Notes: generated by a model from the letters alone, not told the origin. A DNA stretch of 64,000 bases from Alloactinosynnema sp. L-07 (GCF_900070365.1 NZ_LN850107.1:3658001-3722000); one strand, 5' to 3'. Shown: positions 43,871 through 56,604, counted from the first letter of the stretch. Made by a program: numbers and translations.

Positions 43871-43968
43871 AGCCCACACGGTAGTCGGCCCTACCCTCCC
43901 GCCCCAGGGGTCACTCTGGCCACAGGGCGCATTCGAGCCGCCTGCCTGGGACATGCGATGCTCTGGCC

Positions 43969-44793
43969 ATGGTTGCGCTGCGGAGCCACGCTGAACAGTC
44001 GACACGCCGAAGGGTGAAGGCCATCGACACGCCACTGGTCTGGCGGATCGGCATCTGGATCGATCGAGCGCTGGTGCGTTCGGTCGGCCGGATCGAGATC
44101 ACCGGCGAGTTCCCGCCCGAGTTGCGCGGCCGACCGGTGCTCGTCGCGGCCAACCACATCGGCATGTTCGACCCGTTCGTGCTGATCGCGGCGTGCGCGA
44201 AGGCGGGCTTCCCGCCCCGGTTCATGCTGACCGCGGGCCTGCTCGACGCCCCGGTGCTCGGCGCGTTCCTGCGCAAGTCCGGCCACCTGCGGGTCGACCG
44301 GGGCAAGGCCAACGTCGCCGAGGCGTTCAACCGGGCCACCGAGGCGCTGGGCGAGGCGCGGATTCCGCTGCTGGTCTACCCGGAGGGCCGGGTCAGCCGG
44401 GAGCCAGGCCTGTGGCCGGAACGCGGCAAGACCGGCGTGGCGCGCATGGCGCTGGCCGGGGACGTGCCGGTGGTGACGATCAGCCAGTGGGGCGCGCACG
44501 AGGCGGTCTATTGGGGCTCGGAGGTCGTCTCCGGCTGGAAGGACGTCAAGCCGCTGCTGTTCTCGTTCTTCCGGGCGATGCGCGACCGCCCGGTGTTCAG
44601 GGTGCACTTTGGGCCGCGGGTCGACCTGTCCGGCCTGACCCTGGACAAGCCGGGCGACGCGATGCGGGCGCACACCCGGATCATGCAGGCGATCACCGCG
44701 GATCTGATCCCGCTGCGCGCGGACGAGCCGGACACGCCCAAGTTCCACGATCCGACCCGTCCGTGCGACTCCAAGAGCCCCTGGCGGCCGTAG
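43969..44793 (+). CDS. PlsC-type 1-acyl-glycerol-3-phosphate acyltransferase
   Basis: 274 residues with the HX4D motif NHIGMFDPF (His 63, Asp 68), a second block GHLRVDRGK and YPEGRVSREPG (about 139-149): lysophosphatidic-acid-type acyltransferase. Peripheral membrane enzyme of phospholipid synthesis or remodelling. The start is uncertain: ATG 43969 has no SD and GTG 44014 (VKAIDTPLVWR) is possible. Divergent from ftsK, 98 bp apart. Confidence 0.88.
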   Translation: MVALRSHAEQSTRRRVKAIDTPLVWRIGIWIDRALVRSVGRIEITGEFPPELRGRPVLVAANHIGMFDPFVLIAACAKAGFPPRFMLTAGLLDAPVLGAFLRKSGHLRVDRGKANVAEAFNRATEALGEARIPLLVYPEGRVSREPGLWPERGKTGVARMALAGDVPVVTISQWGAHEAVYWGSEVVSGWKDVKPLLFSFFRAMRDRPVFRVHFGPRVDLSGLTLDKPGDAMRAHTRIMQAITADLIPLRADEPDTPKFHDPTRPCDSKSPWRP

Positions 44794-44857
44794 ATCAGCC
44801 GCCTTACCTTGGCGCCGCGCCCCCGTGCGGGCGAAGGCCGAGGTGCGGGACCGGGTG

Positions 44858-45754
44858 CTACTGGCCGGACCGATCGGGTAGGCCGAAGGCGTGTTCCGGC
44901 GGGGTGGGCGTGGCCATCGGGTTCGCGTCGGTGATCGGGACGGCCCTGGCGGCCAAGGCTTTGAGCTGTTCGGTCGGCACGCAGCGGGCCGGGAACGCCG
45001 CGGCCGCGGCCCTGGAGGCGATGTCTCGGACCGGCAGTTCGTCGGCGGAACCCGCCACCACGAGGTTGCCGTAGCGCCTGCCGCGCAGCACCGTCGGTTC
45101 CGCGAGCAGCAGCGCGTGCGGGAACAGCGACAGCATGGTGGCCACGAACCGGCGGGCGAAGCGCAGGCCGGGCCCGTCGGAGATGTTGACCACCATCGTC
45201 CCGTGCGGCCGCAGGGTGCGCTGGGCGTCGGCGAGGAACTCGCGGGTGGCCAGGCCGCCGGGCATCGCGGCCCGCTCGTAGGCGTCGAGGACGACCAGGT
45301 CGTAGTCGGCGTCGGGCAGTTCGGCGACCGCCGGGCGACCCTCGGCGACCATGACGCGCAGCCCCGGGATCGTGTCGAGGCCCAGTTCGGCGCGGACCAG
45401 GTCGATGAGCGGGCCGTCGGCGTCGATCACCAGTTGGTCGGAGTCGGGTCGGGTGGCGGCCAGGTAGCGCGGCAGGGTGGCCGCCCCGCCGCCGATGTGC
45501 AGCACGTCCAGCGGTCCCGACGGTAGGGCGTCGATGATGTCGCCGATGCGCCGGACGTAGTCGAACTCCAGGTGCCACGGGTCGTCAAGATCCACATAGG
45601 ACTGTGCGACGCCCTCGACGGTGAGCAGCCAGCCGTTGTCGCGGTCGAGGTCGGCCAGCAGTTCCGCGGTGCCGAACCGGACCCGGTGCAGCCCAGGCAC
45701 CGGCCGCGGTCGTTCGCCGTGCAATGTCACCTCCGCGCGTTCCGCGCGAAGCAT
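44858..45754 (-). CDS. Spermidine synthase-like methyltransferase-fold protein
   Basis: 298 residues with a Rossmann fold of the SpeE type: DVLHIGGGAATLPRYLA (about 82-98), VIDADGPLIDLVR and YDLVVLDAYERAAMPGGLAT. It lacks the N-terminal tetramer domain of true aminopropyltransferases, as do many actinobacterial fused or orphan SpeE-like proteins, so the substrate is unknown. I start at ATG 45754 (MLRAERAEV); the frame is open to GTG 45811. Divergent from the EamA gene. Confidence 0.85.
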   Translation of the reverse strand: MLRAERAEVTLHGERPRPVPGLHRVRFGTAELLADLDRDNGWLLTVEGVAQSYVDLDDPWHLEFDYVRRIGDIIDALPSGPLDVLHIGGGAATLPRYLAATRPDSDQLVIDADGPLIDLVRAELGLDTIPGLRVMVAEGRPAVAELPDADYDLVVLDAYERAAMPGGLATREFLADAQRTLRPHGTMVVNISDGPGLRFARRFVATMLSLFPHALLLAEPTVLRGRRYGNLVVAGSADELPVRDIASRAAAAAFPARCVPTEQLKALAARAVPITDANPMATPTPPEHAFGLPDRSGQ

Positions 45755-45836
45755 AGAGGTCCCGCGGCTAACGCTTCGCCGGACAAACGTCCTACCATCC
45801 AACCATTGCACCCGAGATGTGAGGCAGACTGTCCCC

Positions 45837-46796
45837 GTGACTATCGAACTCGAAAAGCCGGTTACGCACCGAGGCCGCGGGACGCTCTACATCCTGATGG
45901 CCTCCGTCGCGTTCGGTAGCTCGGGCCCGCTGGCCAAGGCGGCGATGCAGTCCGGGATGACCCCGCAGCAGGTGGCCAGCGTCCGCGCCGGGCTGGCCGC
46001 GGTGGTTCTACTGGTCGGCGTCATGCTGATCAAGCCGTCGATCCTGCGGGTGCGGCGGGACCAGTGGCGGCTGTTGATCGCCTACGGCTTGCTCGGCGTC
46101 GCGCTGGTGCAGCTGCTGTTCTTCATCGCGGTCTCGCGGCTGCCCGTCGGCATCGCGATGCTGCTGGAGTACACCTCACCGGTGCTGGTGGCGTTCTGGG
46201 TCCGGTTCGTCCGCCGCGTCCACCTGCCGCTGCTGTCCTGGATCGGCACCGGATTGGCGTTCACCGGGCTCGCGCTGGTGGCGCAGGTGTGGAAGTCGCT
46301 GGACCTCGACGGCGTCGGACTGCTCGCCGGGATGGGCGCGGCACTGTGCTCGGCGTCGTACTACCTGCTCGGGGAACGGGGCGCGAGCGAGCACCACCCG
46401 ATCGGGATGGTCACATGGGGCATGGTGATCGGAGCGGCGGGCATCTTCGTGGTCTCCCCGCCTTGGGAGATCGACTTCGCCGCGGCCGGGACGGTCCAGC
46501 CGTTCGGCGAGTGGCACGTGCCGGTGTGGACGCTGCTGGTCGCGGTCGCGTTGATCAGCACGGCGCTCGCCTACGCGCTGAGCATCAGTTCCCTGCGCCA
46601 TCTACCGTCCACAGTGGCCAGTGTGCTGGCCCTCTCGGAGCCGATCGTGGCCACCGTACTGGCGTGGCTGATGCTCGGCGAGACACTGACGCCGGTCCAG
46701 ATCGGCGGTATGGCGGTGTTGCTGACCGGCGCCGCGCTGGTGCAGGTCGCGGCCCACGGTCCCGTCACGCCCGCCGATCCGCTACCCACCGATTGA
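45837..46796 (+). CDS. EamA-family (DMT) transporter
   Basis: 319 residues with ten hydrophobic segments in two EamA repeats; LYILMASVAFGSSGPLAKAA starts repeat 1 and GLLAGMGAALCSASYYLLGERGA repeat 2, with SEPIVATVLAWLMLGE near the end. Such drug/metabolite transporters export amino acids or small metabolites. GTG 45837; GAGG lies 14 nt upstream, so initiation may be weak. Confidence 0.9.
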   Translation: MTIELEKPVTHRGRGTLYILMASVAFGSSGPLAKAAMQSGMTPQQVASVRAGLAAVVLLVGVMLIKPSILRVRRDQWRLLIAYGLLGVALVQLLFFIAVSRLPVGIAMLLEYTSPVLVAFWVRFVRRVHLPLLSWIGTGLAFTGLALVAQVWKSLDLDGVGLLAGMGAALCSASYYLLGERGASEHHPIGMVTWGMVIGAAGIFVVSPPWEIDFAAAGTVQPFGEWHVPVWTLLVAVALISTALAYALSISSLRHLPSTVASVLALSEPIVATVLAWLMLGETLTPVQIGGMAVLLTGAALVQVAAHGPVTPADPLPTD

Positions 46797-46981
46797 GACC
46801 TCGGTCACGTCGAAGTTCACGCGGTCGAGTGAGAGTCGATCTTCAAACGCGTCACGAACCGCGCCTCGGTAAAGAGATGTTTACTTTCCGAAGGCGACAC
46901 ATCGTGTTCGATCGGTCACCATGTGCTCATCTCCGGTCTTCACCGTGGAGTCCATGACAACCGAACGCAATGGAGGTCCCG

Positions 46982-49240
46982 ATGGGCACACCTGGATCCG
47001 GCGGCCCGGCCCACGCCCCGCCGCGCCACACCTACCGACTCAGTGATCTTCGCAAGGACCTGCCCGCCTCGCTCGTCGTCTTCCTGATCGCCGTCCCCCT
47101 CTCCCTCGGCATCGCCACCGCCTCGGGCGCCCCCGTCCTCGCGGGCCTCATCGCCGCCGTCGTCGGCGGGCTCGTGGCCGGGCCGCTCGGCGGCTCCCGC
47201 CTCCAGGTCAGCGGCCCCGCCGCCGGACTCACCATCGTCGTCGCCGAACTCATCAGCCAGTTCGGCTGGGCCGTCACCTGCGCCATCACCGTGTGCGCGG
47301 GCGTGCTCCAGGTATTGCTCGGCGCCTGCCGGATCGGCCGCGCCGCGCTCGCCATCTCCCCCACGGTCGTGCACGCCATGCTCGCGGGCATCGGTGTGAC
47401 GATCGTGATCAGCCAGGTGCACGTGCTGCTCGGCGGATCGCCGGTGGCCAGCGCCCTGCACAACTTCCGTGACCTGCCCGCGAGCGTCATGGGCCACCAC
47501 GGCGCCGCGACCGTGATCGGTCTGGCGGTGATCGCACTGCTGCTGGCGTGGCCCCGTCTGCCCGCCCGGGTGCGCGCCGTGCCGGGCCCGCTGGTCGCGA
47601 TCGTGCTGGTCACCGTGTTCACGTCGGGGGTCGACGTGGCCAGGGTGTCGCTGCCCGACGCGCCGCTGTCGGCCATCGCCCTGCCCACCCTGCCCCACGG
47701 CGAGTGGTTCCCGTTCCTGCTCGGCGTGTTCACCATGACGATCATCGCCAGCGTCGAGAGCCTGCTCTCCGCGGTCGCGGTGGACAAGCTGCGCGACGGC
47801 CACCGCAGCGACCTCAACCGCGAATTGGTCGGCCAGGGCAGCGCCAACATCGTCTCCGGGATGCTCGGCGGCCTGCCGATCACCGGCGTGATCGTGCGCA
47901 GCGCGACGAACGTGCGGGCCGGGGCACGCACCCGGGCCTCAGCGACGCTGCACGGAGTCTGGGTGCTGCTGTTCACCGTGCTGCTGGTCGACATCGTCGA
48001 GCGGATACCGCTGGCGGCGCTGGCCGCGCTGCTGGTGGTCGTCGGGATCAAGCTGGTCAAGCTCACCGACATCCGCACGGCCCGCCGACACGGCGAGCTG
48101 ACGGTCTACGTGGTGACGGTGGCCGGGGTGGTGCTGCTCAACCTGCTCGAAGGGGTGCTGCTGGGGTTCGCGGTGGCGCTGCTGGCCACGCTGCGCCGGA
48201 TCGTGTGGGCGCGGGTGCGCGTGGAGCGCGGCCCTGACGACGCCAGTTGCGCGGTCGTGGTGGAAGGGACGCTGTGCTTCCTGTCGCTGCCGCGGCTGTC
48301 GCGCGTGCTCGCGCAGGTGCCCGACGGCAGCGCGGTGCACCTGGAACTGGTCGTGGACTACCTCGACCACGCCGCCTACGAACACCTCTCGGCCTGGCAG
48401 CGGCAGCACGAGTCGACCGGCGGGACCGTGGTGGTCGATGAGATCGGCGGCCCCGGCCCGACGGCCCGGCGCAAGCGGACCGGCCCCGCGCCGCGGTGGT
48501 TCTCGCCGTGGTCGCACTGGCAGGGCGAGCTCCCGGTCGCGGCCGCCGGGGTGCCGATCCCCCGGCAGACCCGCGACCACGTCCTGCGCCCACTGCTCGA
48601 CGGCGCCCGCGAGTACCACCGCCGGGGGGCGCCGATGCTGCGCCCGCACCTACGCAAGCTCGCCGCCGCGCAGCAGCCGCACGCGATGTTCCTGACCTGC
48701 GCGGACTCCCGGATCGTGCCGAACGTGATCACCACCTCCGGCCCCGGCGACCTGTTCACCCTGCGCAACGTCGGCAACCTGGTGCCCGGCGACCTGTCGA
48801 TGCGGGCGGGCGTGCTCTACGCGCTGGACCACCTGCACGTGCCAACGATGATCATCTGCGGGCACTCCCGCTGCGGGGCGATGACCGCGCTGCTGTCGGG
48901 CCCGGAGAACGACCCGATCGGCCGCTGGCTGCGCTGGGCGGGCCCGAGCCTGCGGGCCTGGCGCGAGGGTCACCCACTGGGTCGGCAGGCCGCGGCGGCC
49001 GGGTGGTCGGAGGTCGACCAGCTCGCCATGGTCAACGTGTCGGTCCAGCTGGAGTCGCTGCGCGGGATGCCGGACGTGGCCGCCGCGGCGACCGCGGGCC
49101 GGGTGCGGCTGGTCGGGCTGTTCTTCGACATCCCCACCGGCACTCTGCTGATGCTGGACGAGACCAGCGAACACTTCGAGCCACTGCCCGGCAAACAGGT
49201 GGGCGCCGTCACATCGGACGTGCGTCCGACGACGTCTTAG
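46982..49240 (+). CDS. SulP-type anion transporter fused to beta-carbonic anhydrase
   Basis: 752 residues. The SulP transporter core (about 25-400, SLVVFLIAVPLSLGIATASG at the start) is followed by a degenerate STAS-like region (about 415-480) and a complete beta-class carbonic anhydrase (about 535-745) with CADSR (Cys about 573) and CGHSRCG (about 626) zinc ligands. Similar fusions occur in mycobacteria (Rv3273 type). It probably couples bicarbonate transport to CO2 hydration. ATG 46982 sits 5 nt after GGAGGT, better than 46970. Confidence 0.93.
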   Translation: MGTPGSGGPAHAPPRHTYRLSDLRKDLPASLVVFLIAVPLSLGIATASGAPVLAGLIAAVVGGLVAGPLGGSRLQVSGPAAGLTIVVAELISQFGWAVTCAITVCAGVLQVLLGACRIGRAALAISPTVVHAMLAGIGVTIVISQVHVLLGGSPVASALHNFRDLPASVMGHHGAATVIGLAVIALLLAWPRLPARVRAVPGPLVAIVLVTVFTSGVDVARVSLPDAPLSAIALPTLPHGEWFPFLLGVFTMTIIASVESLLSAVAVDKLRDGHRSDLNRELVGQGSANIVSGMLGGLPITGVIVRSATNVRAGARTRASATLHGVWVLLFTVLLVDIVERIPLAALAALLVVVGIKLVKLTDIRTARRHGELTVYVVTVAGVVLLNLLEGVLLGFAVALLATLRRIVWARVRVERGPDDASCAVVVEGTLCFLSLPRLSRVLAQVPDGSAVHLELVVDYLDHAAYEHLSAWQRQHESTGGTVVVDEIGGPGPTARRKRTGPAPRWFSPWSHWQGELPVAAAGVPIPRQTRDHVLRPLLDGAREYHRRGAPMLRPHLRKLAAAQQPHAMFLTCADSRIVPNVITTSGPGDLFTLRNVGNLVPGDLSMRAGVLYALDHLHVPTMIICGHSRCGAMTALLSGPENDPIGRWLRWAGPSLRAWREGHPLGRQAAAAGWSEVDQLAMVNVSVQLESLRGMPDVAAAATAGRVRLVGLFFDIPTGTLLMLDETSEHFEPLPGKQVGAVTSDVRPTTS

Positions 49241-49248
49241 GAATGAGC

Positions 49249-49356
49249 ATGCGGTTGACCAAACGCGAGCGGCGGCGGGAGCGGAACCAGCTGCTGCGAC
49301 AACTCGCCGCCGCCACCATCGCGGTCGTTCTGGCGCGAGCCGCTCGACGCGGATAG
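49249..49356 (+). CDS. Very small basic protein (35 aa), tentative
   Basis: MRLTKRERRRERNQLLRQLA... followed by a short apolar stretch and ARAARRG: a basic amphipathic helix plus a weak membrane segment. AGGA lies 6 nt before the ATG, 8 bp after the carbonic-anhydrase fusion stop, so translation from the same message is plausible. Too short for homology; it could be spurious. Confidence 0.4.
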   Translation: MRLTKRERRRERNQLLRQLAAATIAVVLARAARRG

Positions 49357-49442
49357 AGACTTTCGGTGGGCCTTTGGCCCTAGCGGGTGGGTGAACCCGG
49401 ACAAGACTGGCCGGGTCACCCCCTGCCCGAAAGGAGTTCGAC

Positions 49443-50534
49443 ATGCGCCCGCCCCGAACCCGATCGGTCGCGGTGCTCGCCGCGGCGATGGGTATGTCGC
49501 TGCTTACGCCCTGGACCGCACAGGCGAACGGCGGCGGTGTCACCACGGTGGCCACTGGCCTGAACAACCCCCGCGGCCTGGCTTTCGACCACCACGGGAC
49601 CCTCTACGTGGCCGAGGCGGGCACCGGCGGAGCGGGCCCGTGCTTCCCGGGGCCGGAGGGCGAGGACGTCTGCTTCGGCACGTCCGGCTCGGTGTCGGCG
49701 ATCCACCATGGCGTGCCGCACCGCGTGGTGAGCGGCCTGCCGTCGATCGCCCACCCGGACGGCTCGCAGGCGCTCGGCCCGTCCGACGTCGACTTCAGCG
49801 GCGGCAAGCTGCTGTTCACCGTCGGCCTCGGCGCGGACCCGGCAGAGCGGGCCGGGCTGCCCGCCACCGGCCAGGCGGCGATGGGCTGGCTGCTCAAGAA
49901 GCACCCACAGGGCTGGCGCCAGGTCGCCGACGTCGCGGGCTACGAGGCAGCGGCCAACCCCGACGGCGGGCTGCCCGACAGCAACCCGAACTCGTTGGTC
50001 GCGGGACCCACCGGGGTCGTCGTGGCCGACGCGGGCGGCAACGCGCTGGTCAAGGTCCGGCCGAACGGATCGTTCACCACCTTGGCGGTCTTCCCCGACC
50101 AGTTGGTCGACGCGCCGCCGTTCCTGCCGCCGGGCAAGATGCCCGCGCAGTCGGTGCCCACGTCGGTCGTCATAGGCCCCGATGGCGCGTACTACGTCGG
50201 CGAGCTGACCGGCTTCCCGTTCCAGCCCGGCGCCGCGCGCGTCTGGCGGGTGTCCGGAAACTCGGCGAAGGTCGTGGCGAGTGGGTTCACCAACATCGTC
50301 GACCTGGGATTCTCCGGCGGGAGGCTCTACGTGCTGGAGATCGCCACCAACGGCCTGCTCTCCGGCGACCCGACCGGTGCGCTGATCCGGGTCGGCAAGA
50401 ACGGACAGCAGACCGTCGTGATGAGCGAAGGCCTGTTCCTGCCGGGCGGCGTGACCTTCCGCCACGGCGCCGCGTACGTGTCGAACTGCGGTGTCTGCCC
50501 AGGCGGCGGAACCGTCCTGCGGATCCCGCTCTAG
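49443..50534 (+). CDS. ScyD/ScyE-family secreted beta-propeller protein
   Basis: 363 residues: signal peptide (about 1-28), then repeated blades with [20 protein letters not shown] (about 42-61), [44 protein letters not shown] and [22 protein letters not shown], typical of the ScyD/ScyE family (SMP-30/NHL-like propellers). Function outside scytonemin clusters is unknown. AAAGGAG 7 nt before the ATG. Confidence 0.9.
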   Translation: MRPPRTRSVAVLAAAMGMSLLTPWTAQANGGGVTTVATGLNNPRGLAFDHHGTLYVAEAGTGGAGPCFPGPEGEDVCFGTSGSVSAIHHGVPHRVVSGLPSIAHPDGSQALGPSDVDFSGGKLLFTVGLGADPAERAGLPATGQAAMGWLLKKHPQGWRQVADVAGYEAAANPDGGLPDSNPNSLVAGPTGVVVADAGGNALVKVRPNGSFTTLAVFPDQLVDAPPFLPPGKMPAQSVPTSVVIGPDGAYYVGELTGFPFQPGAARVWRVSGNSAKVVASGFTNIVDLGFSGGRLYVLEIATNGLLSGDPTGALIRVGKNGQQTVVMSEGLFLPGGVTFRHGAAYVSNCGVCPGGGTVLRIPL

Positions 50535-50556
50535 TCGCTGAGCTGTGGGCCGGGGA

Positions 50557-50736
50557 CTATCCGCGAAGCTCCCCGCCCACGGCCCAGTTTTCTGGCGCGA
50601 CCTCGTTCACCATGACCCACACGCCGTCGCGGGTGCCGCCGCAGGTCTCCACGAAGGCGTCGGTCAGCTTGGCGACCAGTTCGGCCTTCTGCTCGGGCGT
50701 GCGCCCCGGATACATCGATACCGAGATCAACGGCAC
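50557..50736 (-). CDS. 4-oxalocrotonate tautomerase-family protein
   Basis: 59 residues, MPLISVSMYPGRTPEQKAEL...: Pro2 becomes the N-terminal catalytic base after Met removal, and PGRTPEQK is the tautomerase turn. The GTG start has AGGAG 6 nt upstream. It follows the rnj stop by 8 bp on the minus strand, so it is probably in the same message. Substrate unknown. Not visible as an independent long ORF. Confidence 0.88.
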   Translation of the reverse strand: MPLISVSMYPGRTPEQKAELVAKLTDAFVETCGGTRDGVWVMVNEVAPENWAVGGELRG

Positions 50737-50744
50737 GTTATCTC

Positions 50745-53658
<2,914 letters not shown>

Positions 53659-53708
53659 AGGTCAGCTCCCTGAGTCTCGTGATCCACTACGAGACATCGC
53701 CTGCGGGC

Positions 53709-54386
53709 TCAGCGCCGTTGCAGCTCGCCCGCGAGCCAGCGTCGCCAGGTCTTGCGTCGGACCACGGTCTCAGGGAATTCCGCCAAGTACAGAATGTATT
53801 CCGCGCGAAGTCGGACCAGCGGATCCTCGGCGTCGAGCAGTTCGGTGATCTTGGCGACGAATGACTGGTCGCTCAGGTGGCGCACCATCGCCGCGTAGAT
53901 CCAGTCCTTGCATCGATACGACCGGTAGAGCGCGCCGATCAGCAGGTCGGTCATCTGCGACCGGATCACGTCAGGCACGCCCTCGCGGGCCAGGGACGCC
54001 AGGAGGGCCGCCTTGCGCGTCCACGGCGACCAGGAGCACGACGCCGGGTCGCGCCACTCGTCGGGGAAGCTGCCCTCCCACACCAGGTAGAGGACCACGA
54101 AGGGGGCGTGCATCTCCCGGACCAGCGCGTCGTCGCTGTGGAACCCGTCGAGGAGGCCGAAGATCGTCTGCTTGTTGTGCCAGTCCATCGCGGCGCGGGC
54201 CTGGTCCATCTCGGCGGCGAGCCAGGGCTCGGCGGGCGCGGGGGTGCCCGCCCTGGCCCACACCGAGTTCATCCAGTGCAGCGCCGTGCGCCCCTCGGCG
54301 ACGGCGGCCTGGTGACGCGCCAAGGCCCGCCCGCGCACCGAGTCATCGGGCGAGACGAGGTCGAAGATCCACGAAACATCGCCCAT
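53709..54386 (-). CDS. Hypothetical protein (225 aa)
   Basis: Helix-rich soluble protein starting MGDVSWIFDLVSPDDSVRGRALARHQ, with many Trp (WHNKQTIFGLLDGF, WEGSFPDEWRDPASCSWSPWTRKAALLASLA) and C-terminal HEAT-like helices (LLDAEDPLVRLRAEYILYLAEFPETVVRRKTWRRWL). No known domain recognised. ATG 54386; a longer start at 54410 is less likely. Normal codon use, probably real. Confidence 0.75.
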   Translation of the reverse strand: MGDVSWIFDLVSPDDSVRGRALARHQAAVAEGRTALHWMNSVWARAGTPAPAEPWLAAEMDQARAAMDWHNKQTIFGLLDGFHSDDALVREMHAPFVVLYLVWEGSFPDEWRDPASCSWSPWTRKAALLASLAREGVPDVIRSQMTDLLIGALYRSYRCKDWIYAAMVRHLSDQSFVAKITELLDAEDPLVRLRAEYILYLAEFPETVVRRKTWRRWLAGELQRR

Positions 54387-54431
54387 GGTCGACAGTCTCG
54401 ACCACCGCACTCGCCCTTGCCAGGCGATTAG

Positions 54432-55058
54432 CTAAAGACCGCGGTTGAGACCGTTGACCCTGCCGATGGCCGACTGGTCGCCCTCGAAGTCCACAACGGA
54501 CTCCGAGCGACCGAACGCGTAAAGCAGCAGCTCACTGGCGGCACCGGTGATCGTGACGGTGTCGGCGCCGCGCTTGACCGTGGTGGACTTGCCCTCGGGG
54601 GTCTGGAGGATGATCCCGACCGGGCTCTTGCGGAACATCATCTTCCCCGCGCGGACCAGCGCGGCCCACAGGACGGCCTCGCGGTGGCGGTCGGCCGGGC
54701 GCGGCGCCCAGCCGGGTGTGGCGCGGCGGACGTCCTCGTGGTGGACGTAGAACTCGGTGGTGTTGAGCAGGTCGTCGGCCATCGGGAGCCGGTAGACCGA
54801 CAGCAGCGGCGGGCCGGAGCGCACCAGGTCGACCAGCTCGGTCCACGGCTTGGCGGCGTAGGAGTCCTGGACACGGTCCAGGTAGCCCGCCAGCGGCTTG
54901 AGCAGGATGCCGCCCGCGGCGTCGGGGCGGCGTTCGCGGACGACCAGGTGCGCGGCGAGGTCGCGGGTCTTCCACTCGCCACAGAGCGTGGGCGCGTCGG
55001 GGCCGACCTCGGCGAACAGGTCGCTGAGCTGTGCACGTTCGTCCTTGGCTACACCCAT
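54432..55058 (-). CDS. TIGR03085-type maleylpyruvate isomerase-like (DinB fold) protein
   Basis: 208 residues: LFAEVGPDAPTLCGEWKTRDLAAHLVVRERRPDA (about 14-47) is the MDMPI/DinB N-terminal helix pair with the metal-binding His, and TEFYVHHEDVRRA supplies the other ligands. Matches the TIGR03085 actinobacterial family; mycothiol-dependent activity is possible but unproven. Preceded by a perfect inverted repeat that also covers the end of the kinase gene. Confidence 0.88.
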   Translation of the reverse strand: MGVAKDERAQLSDLFAEVGPDAPTLCGEWKTRDLAAHLVVRERRPDAAGGILLKPLAGYLDRVQDSYAAKPWTELVDLVRSGPPLLSVYRLPMADDLLNTTEFYVHHEDVRRATPGWAPRPADRHREAVLWAALVRAGKMMFRKSPVGIILQTPEGKSTTVKRGADTVTITGAASELLLYAFGRSESVVDFEGDQSAIGRVNGLNRGL

Positions 55059-55062
55059 ACCT

Positions 55063-55085
55063 CTAACTTACCCGCAGTAAGTTAG
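55063..55085. promoter_or_regulatory. Perfect 9-bp inverted repeat at kinase stop / DinB-fold start
   Basis: CTAACTTAC (55063-55071), 5-nt loop, exact complement (55077-55085). It ends 5 bp before the next gene's start and contains the kinase stop codon. AT-rich for this genome, so operator-like; a short attenuating hairpin is the alternative. Confidence 0.6.
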
Positions 55086-56548
55086 CTGCGCGCGGTGATC
55101 TGGGACTCGTCGAGCAGTTTCCCCGACTTGTCGAGCACCACGCAGAACACCGTGCGGTCGCCGCCGTCGGACGTGTCGGTGTCCCAGTTGTCCTTGGACG
55201 GGACGATCACCGCGTAGCCCAGACTCGCCTTGATGTCGTCCTTGACCCGCTCGGACTTGAACAGCCAAGCGCAGTACCGGTCGCCCAGTTCCTTGAGTTC
55301 GTCGCCCGCGTAGGTGAATTTGTTCGAGGAGTTGGTGGGTTCCAGATATCCGTATACCTGGAAGTAGAACGGCTTCTTGCAGTCGTCGCCGGAGTCGAAG
55401 GAGGTGCCGTTCTGCAGCTTGCTCTCGCTGCAGTAGCCGTCGCTGATACCGAAGTCCCCAAGATCGCCGTTGGGACCGTAGGTGAACTTCTGCGCGACGT
55501 AGGTGTCGCTCGACGACGGCGTGTTGATGGCGCTGCTCAGGAAGTACCCGCCGACGCCGGCCAGCACAGCCAGCACGGCCGCCAGGGTCAAGGCGACCGA
55601 CGAGTTGATGCTCTTCTTCTTCGGGCCCGCCGCCGCGAGCGCGTGGGTCTGCTGGCCGTGCGGGAAGTACGCCGTGCCGCCGTTCATCATCGTCTGGCCG
55701 GTCACCGGGCCCGTCTGCACGTGGCCGAGCAGGCCGCGCACCTGGCCGGAGGTGAGCCTGGCCTGCGGGGTGTTGATCATCAGGCCGGTGATCACCGAGG
55801 CCAGCGCGCCCTGACCCCTGGTCAGGTAGGGGACCTCGCTGAGGATCGAGTGCATCGTGGCGGCGGTGGTCGCGCGCTCGAAGGGCGAATAGCCCTCGAC
55901 GGCGTAGAACAGCACCGCGCCCAGCGCCCACAGGTCTGAAGGCGCGCCCGCCTCCTCGCCGCGGATGCGCTCGGGGGCCATGTAGGACGGCGAGCCGATG
56001 AGGATTCCGCTGCTGGTCAGGCGCGGGTCGTCGAGGGACTGGGCGATGCCGAAGTCGGTGAGCTTAACCCGGCCGTTGGCGGCCAGCATGATGTTGCTTG
56101 GCTTGACGTCGCGGTGGATGATCCCGGCCTGGTGCGCGGCTTCGAGGGCCGACAGCAGCTGGTCGGCGACCTTGGCGACCTGGTCGGCGGGCAGCGGGCC
56201 CCGCTCCTTGACCACATCGGACAGCGTCGGCGCCTGGATCAGCTCCATGACGATGTAGGTGGCGCCGGACTCCTGCACGACGTCGAACACCGTCACCACG
56301 GCCGGGTCGTTGAGGCGGCCCGCGGTCCGGGCCTCGCGCAGCACGCGCTGCTCGAAGGTCGTGCGCTCGCTGTGCGGCACGCCTTCGGGCAGGTGCAGTT
56401 CCTTGATCGCGACGTGCCGCCCGATCATGGTGTCCTCGGCGAGCCAGACTATGCCCATCCCGCCCCGACCGAGCTCGTTGAGAATGGCGTAGCGGCCCGC
56501 GACCATGCGGGGGCCGTGCGCCACGGTCGGTCCGTGCTCCTGCGACAC
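55082..56548 (-). CDS. Receptor-type Ser/Thr protein kinase
   Basis: 488 residues: Hanks-type kinase with GRGGMGIVW (about 27-35), VAIKE (Lys 49), HRDVKPSN (Asp 147) and DFG (Asp 165), then a juxtamembrane linker, one membrane helix (about 315-335) and an extracellular domain of about 150 residues with several Cys pairs. Not a PASTA kinase, so its signal is not clearly peptidoglycan. GTG 56548 follows GGAGGT. Confidence 0.92.
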   Translation of the reverse strand: MSQEHGPTVAHGPRMVAGRYAILNELGRGGMGIVWLAEDTMIGRHVAIKELHLPEGVPHSERTTFEQRVLREARTAGRLNDPAVVTVFDVVQESGATYIVMELIQAPTLSDVVKERGPLPADQVAKVADQLLSALEAAHQAGIIHRDVKPSNIMLAANGRVKLTDFGIAQSLDDPRLTSSGILIGSPSYMAPERIRGEEAGAPSDLWALGAVLFYAVEGYSPFERATTAATMHSILSEVPYLTRGQGALASVITGLMINTPQARLTSGQVRGLLGHVQTGPVTGQTMMNGGTAYFPHGQQTHALAAAGPKKKSINSSVALTLAAVLAVLAGVGGYFLSSAINTPSSSDTYVAQKFTYGPNGDLGDFGISDGYCSESKLQNGTSFDSGDDCKKPFYFQVYGYLEPTNSSNKFTYAGDELKELGDRYCAWLFKSERVKDDIKASLGYAVIVPSKDNWDTDTSDGGDRTVFCVVLDKSGKLLDESQITARS

Positions 56549-56604
56549 CGGTGTACCTCCTCAGCCGGGGAGATCCTAGTGTGTCGCTCGCGGCGGGGTC
56601 GCCG

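Noticed and set aside
42518..44017. 499-codon plus-strand ORF opposite ftsK
   Set aside because: ftsK motor motifs are on the minus strand; this frame is a shadow.
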